Assembly: GCF_947500705.1 (NCBI RefSeq)
Contig: NZ_CANMSY010000003.1
Span: 525,070-589,069 of the forward strand
Direction: 5' to 3'
Length of the DNA: 64,000 nt
DNA from: an uncultured Brachybacterium sp.
GTDB taxonomy: Bacteria; Actinomycetota; Actinomycetes; Actinomycetales; Dermabacteraceae
The notes under the pieces were generated by a model. The model was not told where the DNA came from, searched no databases, and saw only the letters and a program-made list of their open reading frames with translations. Positions 52,507-61,002 of the stretch are shown in pieces. The number at the start of each line of letters is the position of its first letter. The first letter of the stretch is position 1. The position numbers and the translations under genes were made by a program.

Positions 52507-54465
52507 ATGACCATCTCGCCGCGCATCCCGGGCCCTGACGGGGAGCTCTCCCCGCAGCCGTTCCTCGACGGGCTGCGGCAGGCGGGTCCGACAGCGCTCG
52601 CGGAAGCCCTGGGGGATCTGGCCCATCTCCTGCGGGAGATCGCGCGTGATCCCGGAGTGGTGTTCGAGCTCGCAGGCAACGCCCGCGGGGACTTCACGGA
52701 TCTGCTGGGCAACCTCCAGGCCTGTGCCGGGGCGATGGACATGCTCGAGGTGCGCGCTGTGATCGCGCTGCGCGACATCACGCGCCGTGACCGGTACGCC
52801 GAGGCCCGCGATGAGGCGGCGCACGAGAACGATGCAGAGCCGTCGCGGACTGCGGTCGACGAGGCGGCGGACTACTCCACGAAGGATGACTTCTCCCTGA
52901 TCACCCGGCGGTCTCCGCATATGGCCGGTCGCACGCTCGCCTCGGCGCAACGCCTGCTCGAGGTCCTGCCGAGGATGCTGGAGGCACTCCGCACCGGCAA
53001 GATCAGCTCCGATACCGCCTATGCCGTGGCGGGTTCCGCCGCTGGCCTCTCCCCGGAGATTGCACGGGAGGTGGACCGTTGCCTCGAACAGCGGCTGCCG
53101 GAGTTCGACGGCGCAGGCACCAGGCGCTGGCAGGACGCGGTCGCGACCATCGCGGGTGAGCTCGACCCCGAGGGAGCCACGCTGCGCCACCGCACGGCGC
53201 ACAAGGAGCGCCACATCACGATGAGACCGGGCCAGAACGGCATGGCCACTCTCTCCGCCCGGCTCTCCGCGGTCGACGCCGCCAGGATCCACAAGCGGTT
53301 CTCGCTCGAGGCCGAGCGACGCCGCGCCGCCGGGGCGCGAGAGGGCCACGGCGCCGCCATGGCCGATGCCTTCACCGACACCCTGCTCGGCCAGGACGGC
53401 AGCGCGATCGAACCGGGCATCCTCGATATCGGCCTGATCATCACCGATCGCGCCCTGTTCCGACCTGACTCCGGAGACACCGCCCACCTCGAGGGCTATG
53501 GCCCCGTCCCGGCGGAGGCGGTTCGAGAGCAGCTGCGCGCTGTCACCACCGATCCTGAGGACCTGGTCGATGATCCCTTCGGCGCCGACGGTCCGGCCGT
53601 CCGCGCCGAGATCCGCCGGCTCTACACGCATCCGACCACCGGTGAGCTGGTCGCCATGGACTCGACCGCCCGCGCTTTCCCGCCCGCGATGAAACGCTTC
53701 CTGACCTGGCGCGACACGAGCTGTCGCGGACCCTTCTGCAATGCGGTGAGCCGCCAGAGCGACCACATCGTCCCCGTCTCGCGCGGCGGACCCACCAGCC
53801 TCGACAACGGGCAGGACACCTGCGCGCACTGCAACAAGAAGGAGAAGAGCGCCGCGAGTGTCGAGCGCACCGAGGATCCGGACGTGCCGGGTCACGGAGT
53901 GACGTGGACGGGTCATTCCGGCGTGAGCCGGGTGAGCACCCCGACTCCGCTGGTCTGGGAGCGGCGTCCCGACGACGGAGCGAGCCCGCCCGGCGCGCCG
54001 GAAGAGGACACGCCGCAGGGCGACGAGTCACCGTCGGTGGATGGCCGCAACGAGACGGGCGAGACGGGCGAGACGGGGGAGACCGTCGAGTCGGCTGCGA
54101 CGGTCGAGAAGGATGAGCTGGTCGAGAAGGATGAGCTGGTCGAGAAGGACGCACCGGCCGAGGATGCGCCGGCCGAGCCCGTAGCGACCTCACCCTCTGC
54201 CGGACCTCAGCAGCCAGCAGCACCGGAGCCGACTGACCCCGAGCCAGCTGCCGAAGACTCCGGCTCGCGCAGCCGGTCGGACCTCACTCGACCCCGAGGG
54301 CAACGAGCGTCAGGGCCGCTTCCCCCGCAGCATCCAGCACCCCGGCCTCCTGCACGCAGCGAGCCAGCAGCCACCGACGGACCCGGTGCGGGTCCAGACC
54401 GGCGAGTCCCGCCATCCGATCAGCGAAAGGACCGGGCTGAGCCCGCAGACGATCCGGATCATTGA
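52507..54465 (+). CDS. DUF222-HNH endonuclease protein with acidic tail
   Basis: A 652-residue protein of the actinobacterial 13E12/DUF222 family. DUF222 occupies about residues 40-380. The HNH domain at 406-446 has paired cysteines (CRGPFC and CAHC) and DHIVPVSRGGPTSLDN with the catalytic histidine and metal ligands. Members are multi-copy proteins of uncertain role. The last 190 residues are low-complexity, with GETGETGET and VEKDEL repeats. The final 61 codons (54284-54465) lie antisense to the kinase gene, so the tail may have been gained by read-through. AACGAT six bases before the ATG suggests a leaderless start. Confidence 0.87.
   Translation: MTISPRIPGPDGELSPQPFLDGLRQAGPTALAEALGDLAHLLREIARDPGVVFELAGNARGDFTDLLGNLQACAGAMDMLEVRAVIALRDITRRDRYAEARDEAAHENDAEPSRTAVDEAADYSTKDDFSLITRRSPHMAGRTLASAQRLLEVLPRMLEALRTGKISSDTAYAVAGSAAGLSPEIAREVDRCLEQRLPEFDGAGTRRWQDAVATIAGELDPEGATLRHRTAHKERHITMRPGQNGMATLSARLSAVDAARIHKRFSLEAERRRAAGAREGHGAAMADAFTDTLLGQDGSAIEPGILDIGLIITDRALFRPDSGDTAHLEGYGPVPAEAVREQLRAVTTDPEDLVDDPFGADGPAVRAEIRRLYTHPTTGELVAMDSTARAFPPAMKRFLTWRDTSCRGPFCNAVSRQSDHIVPVSRGGPTSLDNGQDTCAHCNKKEKSAASVERTEDPDVPGHGVTWTGHSGVSRVSTPTPLVWERRPDDGASPPGAPEEDTPQGDESPSVDGRNETGETGETGETVESAATVEKDELVEKDELVEKDAPAEDAPAEPVATSPSAGPQQPAAPEPTDPEPAAEDSGSRSRSDLTRPRGQRASGPLPPQHPAPRPPARSEPAATDGPGAGPDRRVPPSDQRKDRAEPADDPDH
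54052..54156. repeat. 9-bp and 18-bp repeats in the HNH gene tail
   Basis: GAGACGGGC is repeated three times (54052-54078, last base changed), and GTCGAGAAGGATGAGCTG is repeated twice exactly at 54103 and 54121 with a third partial copy at 54139. All units keep frame. Confidence 0.9.
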
Positions 54466-55285
54466 ACATGTGCTGCAGCACGTCATAGTGCGGATCGCCC
54501 ACATACGGCTTGGGATCGATCAGCACCCAGCGCCGCCTGGATCCATCCTTGCCGCCACCGTCGGCGTCGGCTGTTCCTCCCGTCGATCCTGCCGTCGATC
54601 TTCCCGTCGAGGCGAGGACATTGCCCGGATGGAGATCGGTCGCCAGCAGCACGTCCTCCCCGTCCCACTGCACCGGGAGCTCGCGGAACAGCCCCAGGCC
54701 GTGGTCCACCAGGTCGCGGGGGAGCGGCGAGAGTCCGGCATCGGCCCGCTGCTGCGCGGAGTCGGCCCACCATGCGCACATCTGGCTGAGCGGCCGGAAC
54801 GCTGCCCCGCCGGCGAGGTCGGTCCCCACCACCTCGCTGGGCAGAAGCTCGTTCGGTGGCCGCCACAGTCCACGAGCGACGGCCGCGATCACCTCATCCC
54901 GCTCCGGCCAGGTCAGCAGCTCGGCCAGCGGCGTTCCCGGACGCACCCGGTCCAGCAGCAGTGCGGCCGTCTCCCCCCGCAGCTCGCTGCGATGGACCCG
55001 CGCCGCACCATGTCCCTGCCAGGCCACCATCCCCGCCGCTTCGTCGCGCGACTCCTCATGGGCCCACGCGACCTTCACCACCCGCTCCGCACCGTCGACA
55101 TCGCGCACCGGGGCTACCCAGGCACTGGAGCCGCCGGGCGAGAACGGCGCGGACGCCGTCAGCTCCCACCGCGCGAGCAGCTCCTGGACCAGCCGCGGGA
55201 GCTGGTCGCGCCAGGCGGTGAGGCCCGGGTCGTCGCCCGCCGCGAGCCTCGCCGGCAGAGGATGCCCCGCGACGAGGCCGGTCAT
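54284..55285 (-). CDS. Aminoglycoside phosphotransferase-like kinase (APH(6)/hur type)
   Basis: A 333-residue kinase-like protein. Motifs are VKVAWAHEESRDEA (lysine strand), LLLDRVRPGTPLAELL, catalytic loop LATDLHPGNVLAS, and metal-binding VLIDPKPYVGDPHYDVLQHM. This matches the streptomycin 6-kinase/hydroxyurea-resistance-like family; many such chromosomal genes do not give resistance and their substrates are unknown. A Gly/Ser/Asp-rich insertion of about 25 residues sits between the catalytic loop and the IDPK motif. The ATG overlaps the stop of the upstream serine hydrolase by four bases. Its 3' end overlaps the HNH gene tail. Confidence 0.85.
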   Translation of the reverse strand: MTGLVAGHPLPARLAAGDDPGLTAWRDQLPRLVQELLARWELTASAPFSPGGSSAWVAPVRDVDGAERVVKVAWAHEESRDEAAGMVAWQGHGAARVHRSELRGETAALLLDRVRPGTPLAELLTWPERDEVIAAVARGLWRPPNELLPSEVVGTDLAGGAAFRPLSQMCAWWADSAQQRADAGLSPLPRDLVDHGLGLFRELPVQWDGEDVLLATDLHPGNVLASTGRSTAGSTGGTADADGGGKDGSRRRWVLIDPKPYVGDPHYDVLQHMFNDPDRLRAQPGPFADRMAGLAGLDPHRVRRWLLARCVQEAGVLDAAGEAALTLVALGVE

Positions 55286-57048
55286 GGTGCGAGGATCCGC
55301 TCGGGCATCACGAACTCCGCGCTGGGGATCTGCACCTGGCCAGTCACCACCAGGCCCGTGCAGCGCAGCGACCCCTCGTCGCCCTCCACGGTCAGACGCG
55401 CGAGAATCGGTTCCGCCCACGTCCCGTAGCCGGTATCGCCCCAGGTGGCGAGCTCGACAACCTCAAGATCCGGCTCGATCGGATCGGGCCGCACCCCGCC
55501 CACCGACAGCTCGAGGGCGGCCGATGCGGGATCGGTCAAGGACTCGTCCAGGCTGAACAGCCGCCCACCGAGCGCGGCCAGCCGGGTCCGTCCCCACAGC
55601 GAGTCGTACGTGCCCTCGACCAGCTGCGCGATCCGGGCGGCGGAGAGCATCCCCAGATCCTCGCTCTCGCCCGCGTGCTCGCCCTTGCGCTCGTCCGCAC
55701 CCGCACCCGCCCCCGCGCCCTCACCCGCACTCGCACTCGCGCCCTCGCCCTCGCCCTTGCTCGCGTCCGTACTCGCGCCAGTACCCGCGCTCTCGCTCGG
55801 GCCCACGCGCCAACCGGCTCCTGACCCTGCGTCTTCTCCGGTCTCGTCCCACCGCTCCTCGTCCTGCTCCGCGAGCGTGCGGGGCCGAGGTCGGCCGTCG
55901 GAGGCTCCGCCCTGGGCTCCGGCACGCTCCCACTCCTGCGCCTGCGGTGCGGGGCGGCCCGCGGCGAGGGCCAGCAGGCCGAGCACGCCGAGGGCGATAT
56001 CGGAGCTGGGGGAGTCGACCGAGGTCCCGATGACGCTCACGACCAGCCGTTCCGCCGGGGCCGCCCAGGTGCGGGAGAGCCCAGTCGGGAAACCGCCGGA
56101 GTGGCCGATCACCGTGAAGCCGTGCAGCCGGCCCTCCTGCAGCCCCAGCCCGTACTGCCCGCCGTCGTGCAGGGTCCACACCCGCCGCCGCATCTCGCGC
56201 AATGATCGCGGCTCGAGCAGCGCATCGGCGGTCAGCACCCGTCCCGCGACGCTCGCGATCCCCCCGGCGGTCGCCCAGAAGCCTGTCGCCGCAGCGAGGG
56301 CGCCGGTGCTGATCTGCTCCACCACCCGTCGGGGCCCGTGCAGCAGCGAGGTGTGCCCGAGGGCGAAGCCGTCGGCCGCCTCCGGACCCGCAGCCCCCAC
56401 CGGCAGATCAGGGCCGATCTCCTCCACGCCGACCGGTCCGAGCACCAGCTCGGTGACCGCCTCGGCGAAGGTCATCCCGGTGATCTCCTCGATGACCAGG
56501 CCCAGCAGCCCGTAGCCGATGTTCGAGTACTGCAGATGCAGGCCCGGCTCGGCAATCACCGCGCCGATGCGGGAGATCTGCAGCAGCCGTTCCCGGTCGG
56601 CGAAGGGGGTGGCGAGCCGCCACCATCGCGAGTCGTCGGAGTCGCGGGTCAGGCCCGCCGAGTGCGAGAGCAGGTCGCGCAGGGTGCGATCGGCGACGGG
56701 GGAGTCGGAGAGCTCGGCGACATGGTCGCCGACAGTGTCATCCAGCCGCAGCCGTCCCTGTTCCCGCAGGCGCATGATCGTCAGCGCCGTGAACATCTTG
56801 GAGTGGGAGGCGATGCGCAGGCGGTGCCTGGTGGTCAGCGGGATCCCCGCCGGTTCGTCGGCCGCACCGACCGCGACCTCCGTGACGAGCTCCCCGTCAT
56901 GCCAGATCGCGACCTGGAACCCGGCCTGATGGCGCAGGTGGCGCACGGTCTCGAGCCACTCGGGGAGCATCGAGACGACGTCCTCGACAGCGCCGCGGGG
57001 GAGTGGAGAGCTCCGGTCGGCCGATGGTCTGGGGGAGGTCAGGGGCAT
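55282..57048 (-). CDS. Serine hydrolase (beta-lactamase fold)
   Basis: A 588-residue protein. The beta-lactamase-type domain has SxxK (IASHSKMFT), LSHSAGLTRD, the tyrosine motif LQYSNIGYGLLG and HSGGFPTGLSRTW in place of KTG. A low-complexity linker of about 80 residues rich in Gly/Ala/Glu (GEGAGAGAGAD) separates it from a C-terminal beta-rich domain. There is no signal peptide, so it acts in the cytoplasm. AAGGAG precedes ATG 57048. It is co-translated with the APH-like kinase. The substrate is unknown. Confidence 0.83.
   Translation of the reverse strand: MPLTSPRPSADRSSPLPRGAVEDVVSMLPEWLETVRHLRHQAGFQVAIWHDGELVTEVAVGAADEPAGIPLTTRHRLRIASHSKMFTALTIMRLREQGRLRLDDTVGDHVAELSDSPVADRTLRDLLSHSAGLTRDSDDSRWWRLATPFADRERLLQISRIGAVIAEPGLHLQYSNIGYGLLGLVIEEITGMTFAEAVTELVLGPVGVEEIGPDLPVGAAGPEAADGFALGHTSLLHGPRRVVEQISTGALAAATGFWATAGGIASVAGRVLTADALLEPRSLREMRRRVWTLHDGGQYGLGLQEGRLHGFTVIGHSGGFPTGLSRTWAAPAERLVVSVIGTSVDSPSSDIALGVLGLLALAAGRPAPQAQEWERAGAQGGASDGRPRPRTLAEQDEERWDETGEDAGSGAGWRVGPSESAGTGASTDASKGEGEGASASAGEGAGAGAGADERKGEHAGESEDLGMLSAARIAQLVEGTYDSLWGRTRLAALGGRLFSLDESLTDPASAALELSVGGVRPDPIEPDLEVVELATWGDTGYGTWAEPILARLTVEGDEGSLRCTGLVVTGQVQIPSAEFVMPERILAP
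55680..55800. repeat. 6-bp-based repeats in the hydrolase linker
   Basis: GC-rich hexamer-like units (such as CACCCG, CACTCG and CCCTCG) repeat imperfectly for about 120 bp and encode the Gly/Ala/Glu-rich linker of the serine hydrolase. Confidence 0.75.
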
Positions 57049-57127
57049 GGCGTCTCCTTCGAGGTCAGCGGTCGCCCGTGCAGACTACGGCCAGGGCCTC
57101 ACCGCCGGGACGGTTAGCATCACCCTC

Positions 57128-57865
57128 GTGAAACCGTTCGTGCAGATCGCCACCCGCCCCGAGGACGATGTCGCCCTCACCGAGCGCGCCGCCGTGCTCG
57201 ACTTCACCGGACTCGCCGAGGATCAGCTGATCTTCGCCCGCCTGGACCGCGACCCCTTCCCGGACCTGCGTGCGGAGGACATCTCCGGGATCATCCTGTG
57301 CGGCAGCCCCTTCACCGTCTCCGACCCGGTGGAGTCGAAGTCCGCCGAGCAGCTGCGCGCCGAGAAGGAGATCTTCCGCGTGCTGGACCAGGTGATCGCC
57401 GAGGACATCCCCTTCCTCGGTGCCTGCTACGGCATCGGCACGCTCGGCACCCATCAGGGCGCCCTGATCGACAAGGCCAACGGGGAGCCGCTCGGTGCCG
57501 TGGAGGTCACGCTCACCGCGGAAGGGCAGCAGGACCCGCTGATCCGCGAGGCGGAGCTGCCGCAGACGTTCACCGGGCTCGTCGGCCACAAGGAAGCGGT
57601 GAACACCCTGCCCGACCACGCCGCGGTGCTGGCCTCGGGGAAGTCCTGCCCTGTGCAGATGTTCCGCGTGGGCACGCGCCAGTACGCGACCCAGTTCCAT
57701 CCCGAGCTGGACATCCCCTCGATCATCGAGCGGGCCCGCGCCTATCGCGAGCACGGCTACTTCTCCCCGGACGAGATGGAGGACGTGTTCGCCGCGCTGC
57801 GGAGCGAGGTCGCCGACCAGCCTCCCCGACTGCTGCGCGCCTTCGCGACCCTGTTCGCCCGCTGA
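57128..57865 (+). CDS. Class I glutamine amidotransferase domain protein
   Basis: A 245-residue stand-alone glutaminase domain of the GuaA-like class I family. The catalytic nucleophile is Cys100 in LGACYGIGTLG and the pair His191/Glu193 is in QFHPELD. GIILCGSPFTVSD is the oxyanion region. It probably hydrolyses glutamine to supply ammonia or acts as a gamma-glutamyl hydrolase; no partner synthetase is adjacent. GTG 57128 (MKPFVQIA) has TAGCAT seven bases upstream, consistent with a leaderless start. Confidence 0.87.
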   Translation: MKPFVQIATRPEDDVALTERAAVLDFTGLAEDQLIFARLDRDPFPDLRAEDISGIILCGSPFTVSDPVESKSAEQLRAEKEIFRVLDQVIAEDIPFLGACYGIGTLGTHQGALIDKANGEPLGAVEVTLTAEGQQDPLIREAELPQTFTGLVGHKEAVNTLPDHAAVLASGKSCPVQMFRVGTRQYATQFHPELDIPSIIERARAYREHGYFSPDEMEDVFAALRSEVADQPPRLLRAFATLFAR

Positions 57866-57961
57866 CCCGAGCTGCCGGCTGGAGCCGTTGAAGCAGGCCG
57901 CAGCGCCGGATGCGGCACGTCGTCCCCCCTCGGGAGGGCGTGCTCCGGTACCGTCCGGACC

Positions 57962-58846
57962 GTGCCCCGATTCACCGCAGAGCAGGTCCGGCGACGTCAG
58001 CTCGTCGCGGGCGTCCTCGTCCTCGTGCTGCTGCTGGTGATCGGCGGGTGCACCGCCTCCGTGATCGGCGCTCTGCGCGGGGGAGAGAAGGAGCAGGCGC
58101 TCACCGAGCCCGAGCCCTTCCAGGCCGATGACGCCGCGATGTCCGTGACCGCCACACCTGCGGACGCCGCAGCCCTCACGAATCTGCCCGACGGGACGGA
58201 GCTCACCCCGGACGAGGTGATGGGTATCGACGTCTCCAGCCATCAGGGCGACATCGACTGGGCACAGGTCGCCGGCGACGGCTACAGCTTCGTCTACGTC
58301 AAGGCGACCGAGGGCACCGGATTCACCGACTCGCATTTCCGCCAGAACTGGGGCGGGGCCCGGGCCGCGGGTCTGACGCCCGGCGCCTATCACTACTTCA
58401 CGCTCTGCTCATCCGGCGCCGACCAGGCCGCCGACTTCCTGGCGGCCGCACCGCCGGACGACTCCGCTCTCCCGCCGGCGCTCGATCTCGAGTTCGACGG
58501 CTCCTGCGAGGAGCGGCCCGAGGCGGCCGACGCGCAGAGCGAGATCGATGCCTTCACCGCGGCGGTCGAGGAGGCCTGGGGCCGTCGGCTGCTGATCTAC
58601 TCCTCGTCGGAGTGGCGCGAGCACTACCAGCTGCCGGTGACGGGCAGCCGTCCGGACTGGCTCTTCTCCGCAGCTCAGCGGCCTGCTCAGGAAGATTGGG
58701 CGGTGTGGCAGCTGCGCTTCGACGGCACGGTCGCCGGGATCAGAGGCGGGGTCGACATCGACGTCGCCCGGATCGACGTGCTGCGCTCCCATGCCACTGT
58801 TCCCGAGGGCGAGGGCGCGATCGGACACCCCGTGGACGGGGCCTGA
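57962..58846 (+). CDS. GH25 lysozyme, membrane- or lipid-anchored
   Basis: A 294-residue glycoside hydrolase family 25 muramidase, which cuts the glycan of peptidoglycan. The catalytic domain starts at GIDVSSHQGDIDW and has YVKATEGTGF, AYHYFTLC and the acidic pair in LDLEFDG. The N-terminus has a hydrophobic segment ending VIGGC, which may be a lipobox or a membrane anchor. TACCGT lies seven bases before GTG 57962. It converges on the next gene with a 7-bp gap. Confidence 0.9.
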   Translation: MPRFTAEQVRRRQLVAGVLVLVLLLVIGGCTASVIGALRGGEKEQALTEPEPFQADDAAMSVTATPADAAALTNLPDGTELTPDEVMGIDVSSHQGDIDWAQVAGDGYSFVYVKATEGTGFTDSHFRQNWGGARAAGLTPGAYHYFTLCSSGADQAADFLAAAPPDDSALPPALDLEFDGSCEERPEAADAQSEIDAFTAAVEEAWGRRLLIYSSSEWREHYQLPVTGSRPDWLFSAAQRPAQEDWAVWQLRFDGTVAGIRGGVDIDVARIDVLRSHATVPEGEGAIGHPVDGA

Positions 58847-58853
58847 GAGCAGG

Positions 58854-59345
58854 TCAGCCCGGCAGCTCCTGGGCGCGGTCGCTCTCCCGCGTGCAGTCCT
58901 CGACCAGGGTGTCGAGGACCCCGGTCCAGTGCTCGAGCAGCGACTGGCGCTCGGCCGCACCCAGCAGCCGCTCCTGGTGGAGCTCGATCACGGTGCCCCA
59001 GAGCGGATCCTCGGGCGAGTCCTGCAGGGTCACCTGGAAGACGGTCTCGTGGTCGAGGTCGGCAGGAGTCCAGCGCAGGCGGAGCCGCCGGCCCACATGG
59101 CAGCCGACCACCCGGCCGCGGACCCGGCCCTCATGGCGGATCGGCGCACCGACCATCTGCGGGATCGAGTCGACTCCGAGCCACTGCGGAAGGCACTCGG
59201 CGAGCAGACGTCGCCAGACATCCTCGGTGGAAGCCGGCAGTGCGCGGCGAACGGCCAGCTCCCACCCGGCATCGTGGGTGAGGCCGACGTGGAACGGGCC
59301 GACAGGGGTGAGGCCGACGGAGGCATGCCTGGTCTCGGAGTGCAT
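58854..59345 (-). CDS. SRPBCC (START/Bet v1-like) family protein
   Basis: A 163-residue protein. WELAVRRALPASTEDVWRRLLA and RLRWTPADLDHETVFQVTL are typical of AHSA1-type SRPBCC domains, which bind hydrophobic ligands. WGTVIELHQERLLGAAERQ ends the fold. Function unknown. TACGGT lies six bases before ATG 59345 on the minus strand. Confidence 0.72.
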   Translation of the reverse strand: MHSETRHASVGLTPVGPFHVGLTHDAGWELAVRRALPASTEDVWRRLLAECLPQWLGVDSIPQMVGAPIRHEGRVRGRVVGCHVGRRLRLRWTPADLDHETVFQVTLQDSPEDPLWGTVIELHQERLLGAAERQSLLEHWTGVLDTLVEDCTRESDRAQELPG

Positions 59346-59500
59346 ATCGCCACCGTAGAGCGGGTGCCCGGGCGTGCCCAGGCGGATCCCGGAGCTGTCC
59401 TCAGGTGTTCGCCCCGGCGTCGCCGGGATGTCACCCAGGGTGTGGGATCGGTCCGCACGCCGGGTTCCGGGGTGCCCGCGATAGGGCTCTCCGTGGTGGC

Positions 59501-60325
59501 TCAGGCCGCTGCGACCGCCTCTTTCAGAGTCCCACTCCGGCCCAGGTCCCCGGTGAACAGCTCCCCGTCGATCAGCACCGAGGGTGTGCCTGAGACGCTC
59601 TTCAGCGCCGCGGGTTCGACGACGTCCTGGAGCCAGACGTGATAGGCACCCTCGGCCTGGCACGCGCTGATGTCCAGCCCGGCCGCCTCGTTGACCAGAT
59701 AGATGAGCTCGTGATCGGGGAGGCCCTCGTTCCCGGGCTGGTTCTCGAACAGGGTGATCTCGGCGGGGAACCACTTCTCCGGGTTCTGGGCGTAGGCGCA
59801 GACCGCGGCGTGCGCCGCTCGGCTCGAGTATCCGGGCGGATCCGAGGTGGCATCGAGCATCGGCCGGGGGTGGACCCGCAGGGTGATCTCGTTGTCCAGC
59901 GCCAGCTGGATCAGGTCATCGCCCTGGATCCTCTGGAAGTCCTTGCAGGGCGGGCAGAGGAAGTCGCGGAAGACATCCACCACCGGGCCGTCCTCGCTCG
60001 TGCTCAGCTCGAGATACGGCTGGTCGGGGGCGACTCCGGGCGGCAGGACCAGCTCGTCGGCACGGATTCCGCCCTCTTCAGGGGCATCGCTGGACGGGTC
60101 TGCCTCGGCAGAGGGGCCCTCCGTCGCGGACCCCGTCGAGACAGGGCCGCTCTCGACGGGGCTGCTCTCGACGGGGCCGGCCGGACGGCTCGCCCCCTCC
60201 TCGCCGCCGCGGTACACCAGGATGCCGACGGTCACGGAGATGATCAGCAGCAGCACCAGCGCGAGGCAGGCGACAGCGCCGACGATGCCGAGGACCAGCG
60301 GGGTGCGGGATCTGCGTGCATCCAT
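59501..60325 (-). CDS. Membrane-anchored DsbA-like thioredoxin-fold protein
   Basis: A 274-residue protein with one N-terminal transmembrane helix (ACLALVLLLIISVTVGILV), a Ser/Glu/Pro-rich spacer of about 50 residues and a DsbA-type domain outside the cell. The redox motif CPPC is at residues 124-127 (DFLCPPCKDFQ) and the cis-proline loop is SGTPSVLIDG. It probably oxidises or reduces disulfides in exported proteins. GAGGTGG precedes ATG 60325. There is an extra cysteine pair (VCAYAQ and ISACQAEG) in the helical insertion. Confidence 0.88.
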   Translation of the reverse strand: MDARRSRTPLVLGIVGAVACLALVLLLIISVTVGILVYRGGEEGASRPAGPVESSPVESGPVSTGSATEGPSAEADPSSDAPEEGGIRADELVLPPGVAPDQPYLELSTSEDGPVVDVFRDFLCPPCKDFQRIQGDDLIQLALDNEITLRVHPRPMLDATSDPPGYSSRAAHAAVCAYAQNPEKWFPAEITLFENQPGNEGLPDHELIYLVNEAAGLDISACQAEGAYHVWLQDVVEPAALKSVSGTPSVLIDGELFTGDLGRSGTLKEAVAAA

Positions 60326-60459
60326 GGGTCCACCTCGGGTGCGGGGAGGGCCGGGCGCCGGCTCCAGGACCCAGAGCTTATCGAGCGGACTGGCGTTGAT
60401 CGAGGGATCCGGCAAGGTCCCTCGGGCGGTCTGTCTGCCGGGGCAGGCATGATGGGTCC

Positions 60460-61002
60460 ATGAGAGCCCATGACGACTCGCTCCCGGACCGATCTCCGGA
60501 CCGATGGATCACCCGCGCCGAGCAGGCAGATGACGCGGCGGAGATCCGAGCGGTGCTGCGCGCGGCCTTCCCCACCGAGCTGGAGGCGGACCTCGTCGAG
60601 GCCCTGCGCGAGGACCCCGTGGCCTGGCTCGACGGTCTGTCCATGGTCACGCTCGAGGATGATCGGGTCATCGCGCAGGCGCTTCTGACCAGAGCGTTCA
60701 TCGCGGGCGAGCCGGTGCTCGCGCTGGCTCCCTGCGCGACGCATCCGGATCATCAGCGCAGAGGGGCCGGAAGCGCGGCGATCCGTGCCGCACTCGCGCA
60801 GGCCCGGGCGCAGGGCGAGAACCTCGTCGTGGTCCTCGGACATCCCGGCTACTACCCGCGCTTCGGCTTCGTCCCGGCCTCCTCCTTCGGGATCACCGCC
60901 CCCTTCGAGGTCCCCGACGACGCCTTCCTCGCCCTGGCCCTCGATCCCGAGGGGCCCGCGCCGCGCGGGGAGATCGTCTACCCGTCTGCGTTCGGGGTGT
61001 GA
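60460..61002 (+). CDS. GNAT N-acetyltransferase
   Basis: A 180-residue GNAT protein of the YhbS type. The acetyl-CoA loop is ATHPDHQRRGAGSAAIRAAL, and VVLGHPGYYPRFGFVPAS is typical of the YhbS group. Substrate unknown. CATGAT six bases before ATG 60460 suggests a leaderless start. Its TGA overlaps the GTG of the AAA ATPase gene. Confidence 0.85.
   Translation: MRAHDDSLPDRSPDRWITRAEQADDAAEIRAVLRAAFPTELEADLVEALREDPVAWLDGLSMVTLEDDRVIAQALLTRAFIAGEPVLALAPCATHPDHQRRGAGSAAIRAALAQARAQGENLVVVLGHPGYYPRFGFVPASSFGITAPFEVPDDAFLALALDPEGPAPRGEIVYPSAFGV

Noticed and set aside
52507-54465. HNH gene as part of a mobile intron or homing element
   Set aside because: DUF222-HNH proteins are common chromosomal genes in actinobacteria; no intron structure, flanking target repeats or integrase was seen.
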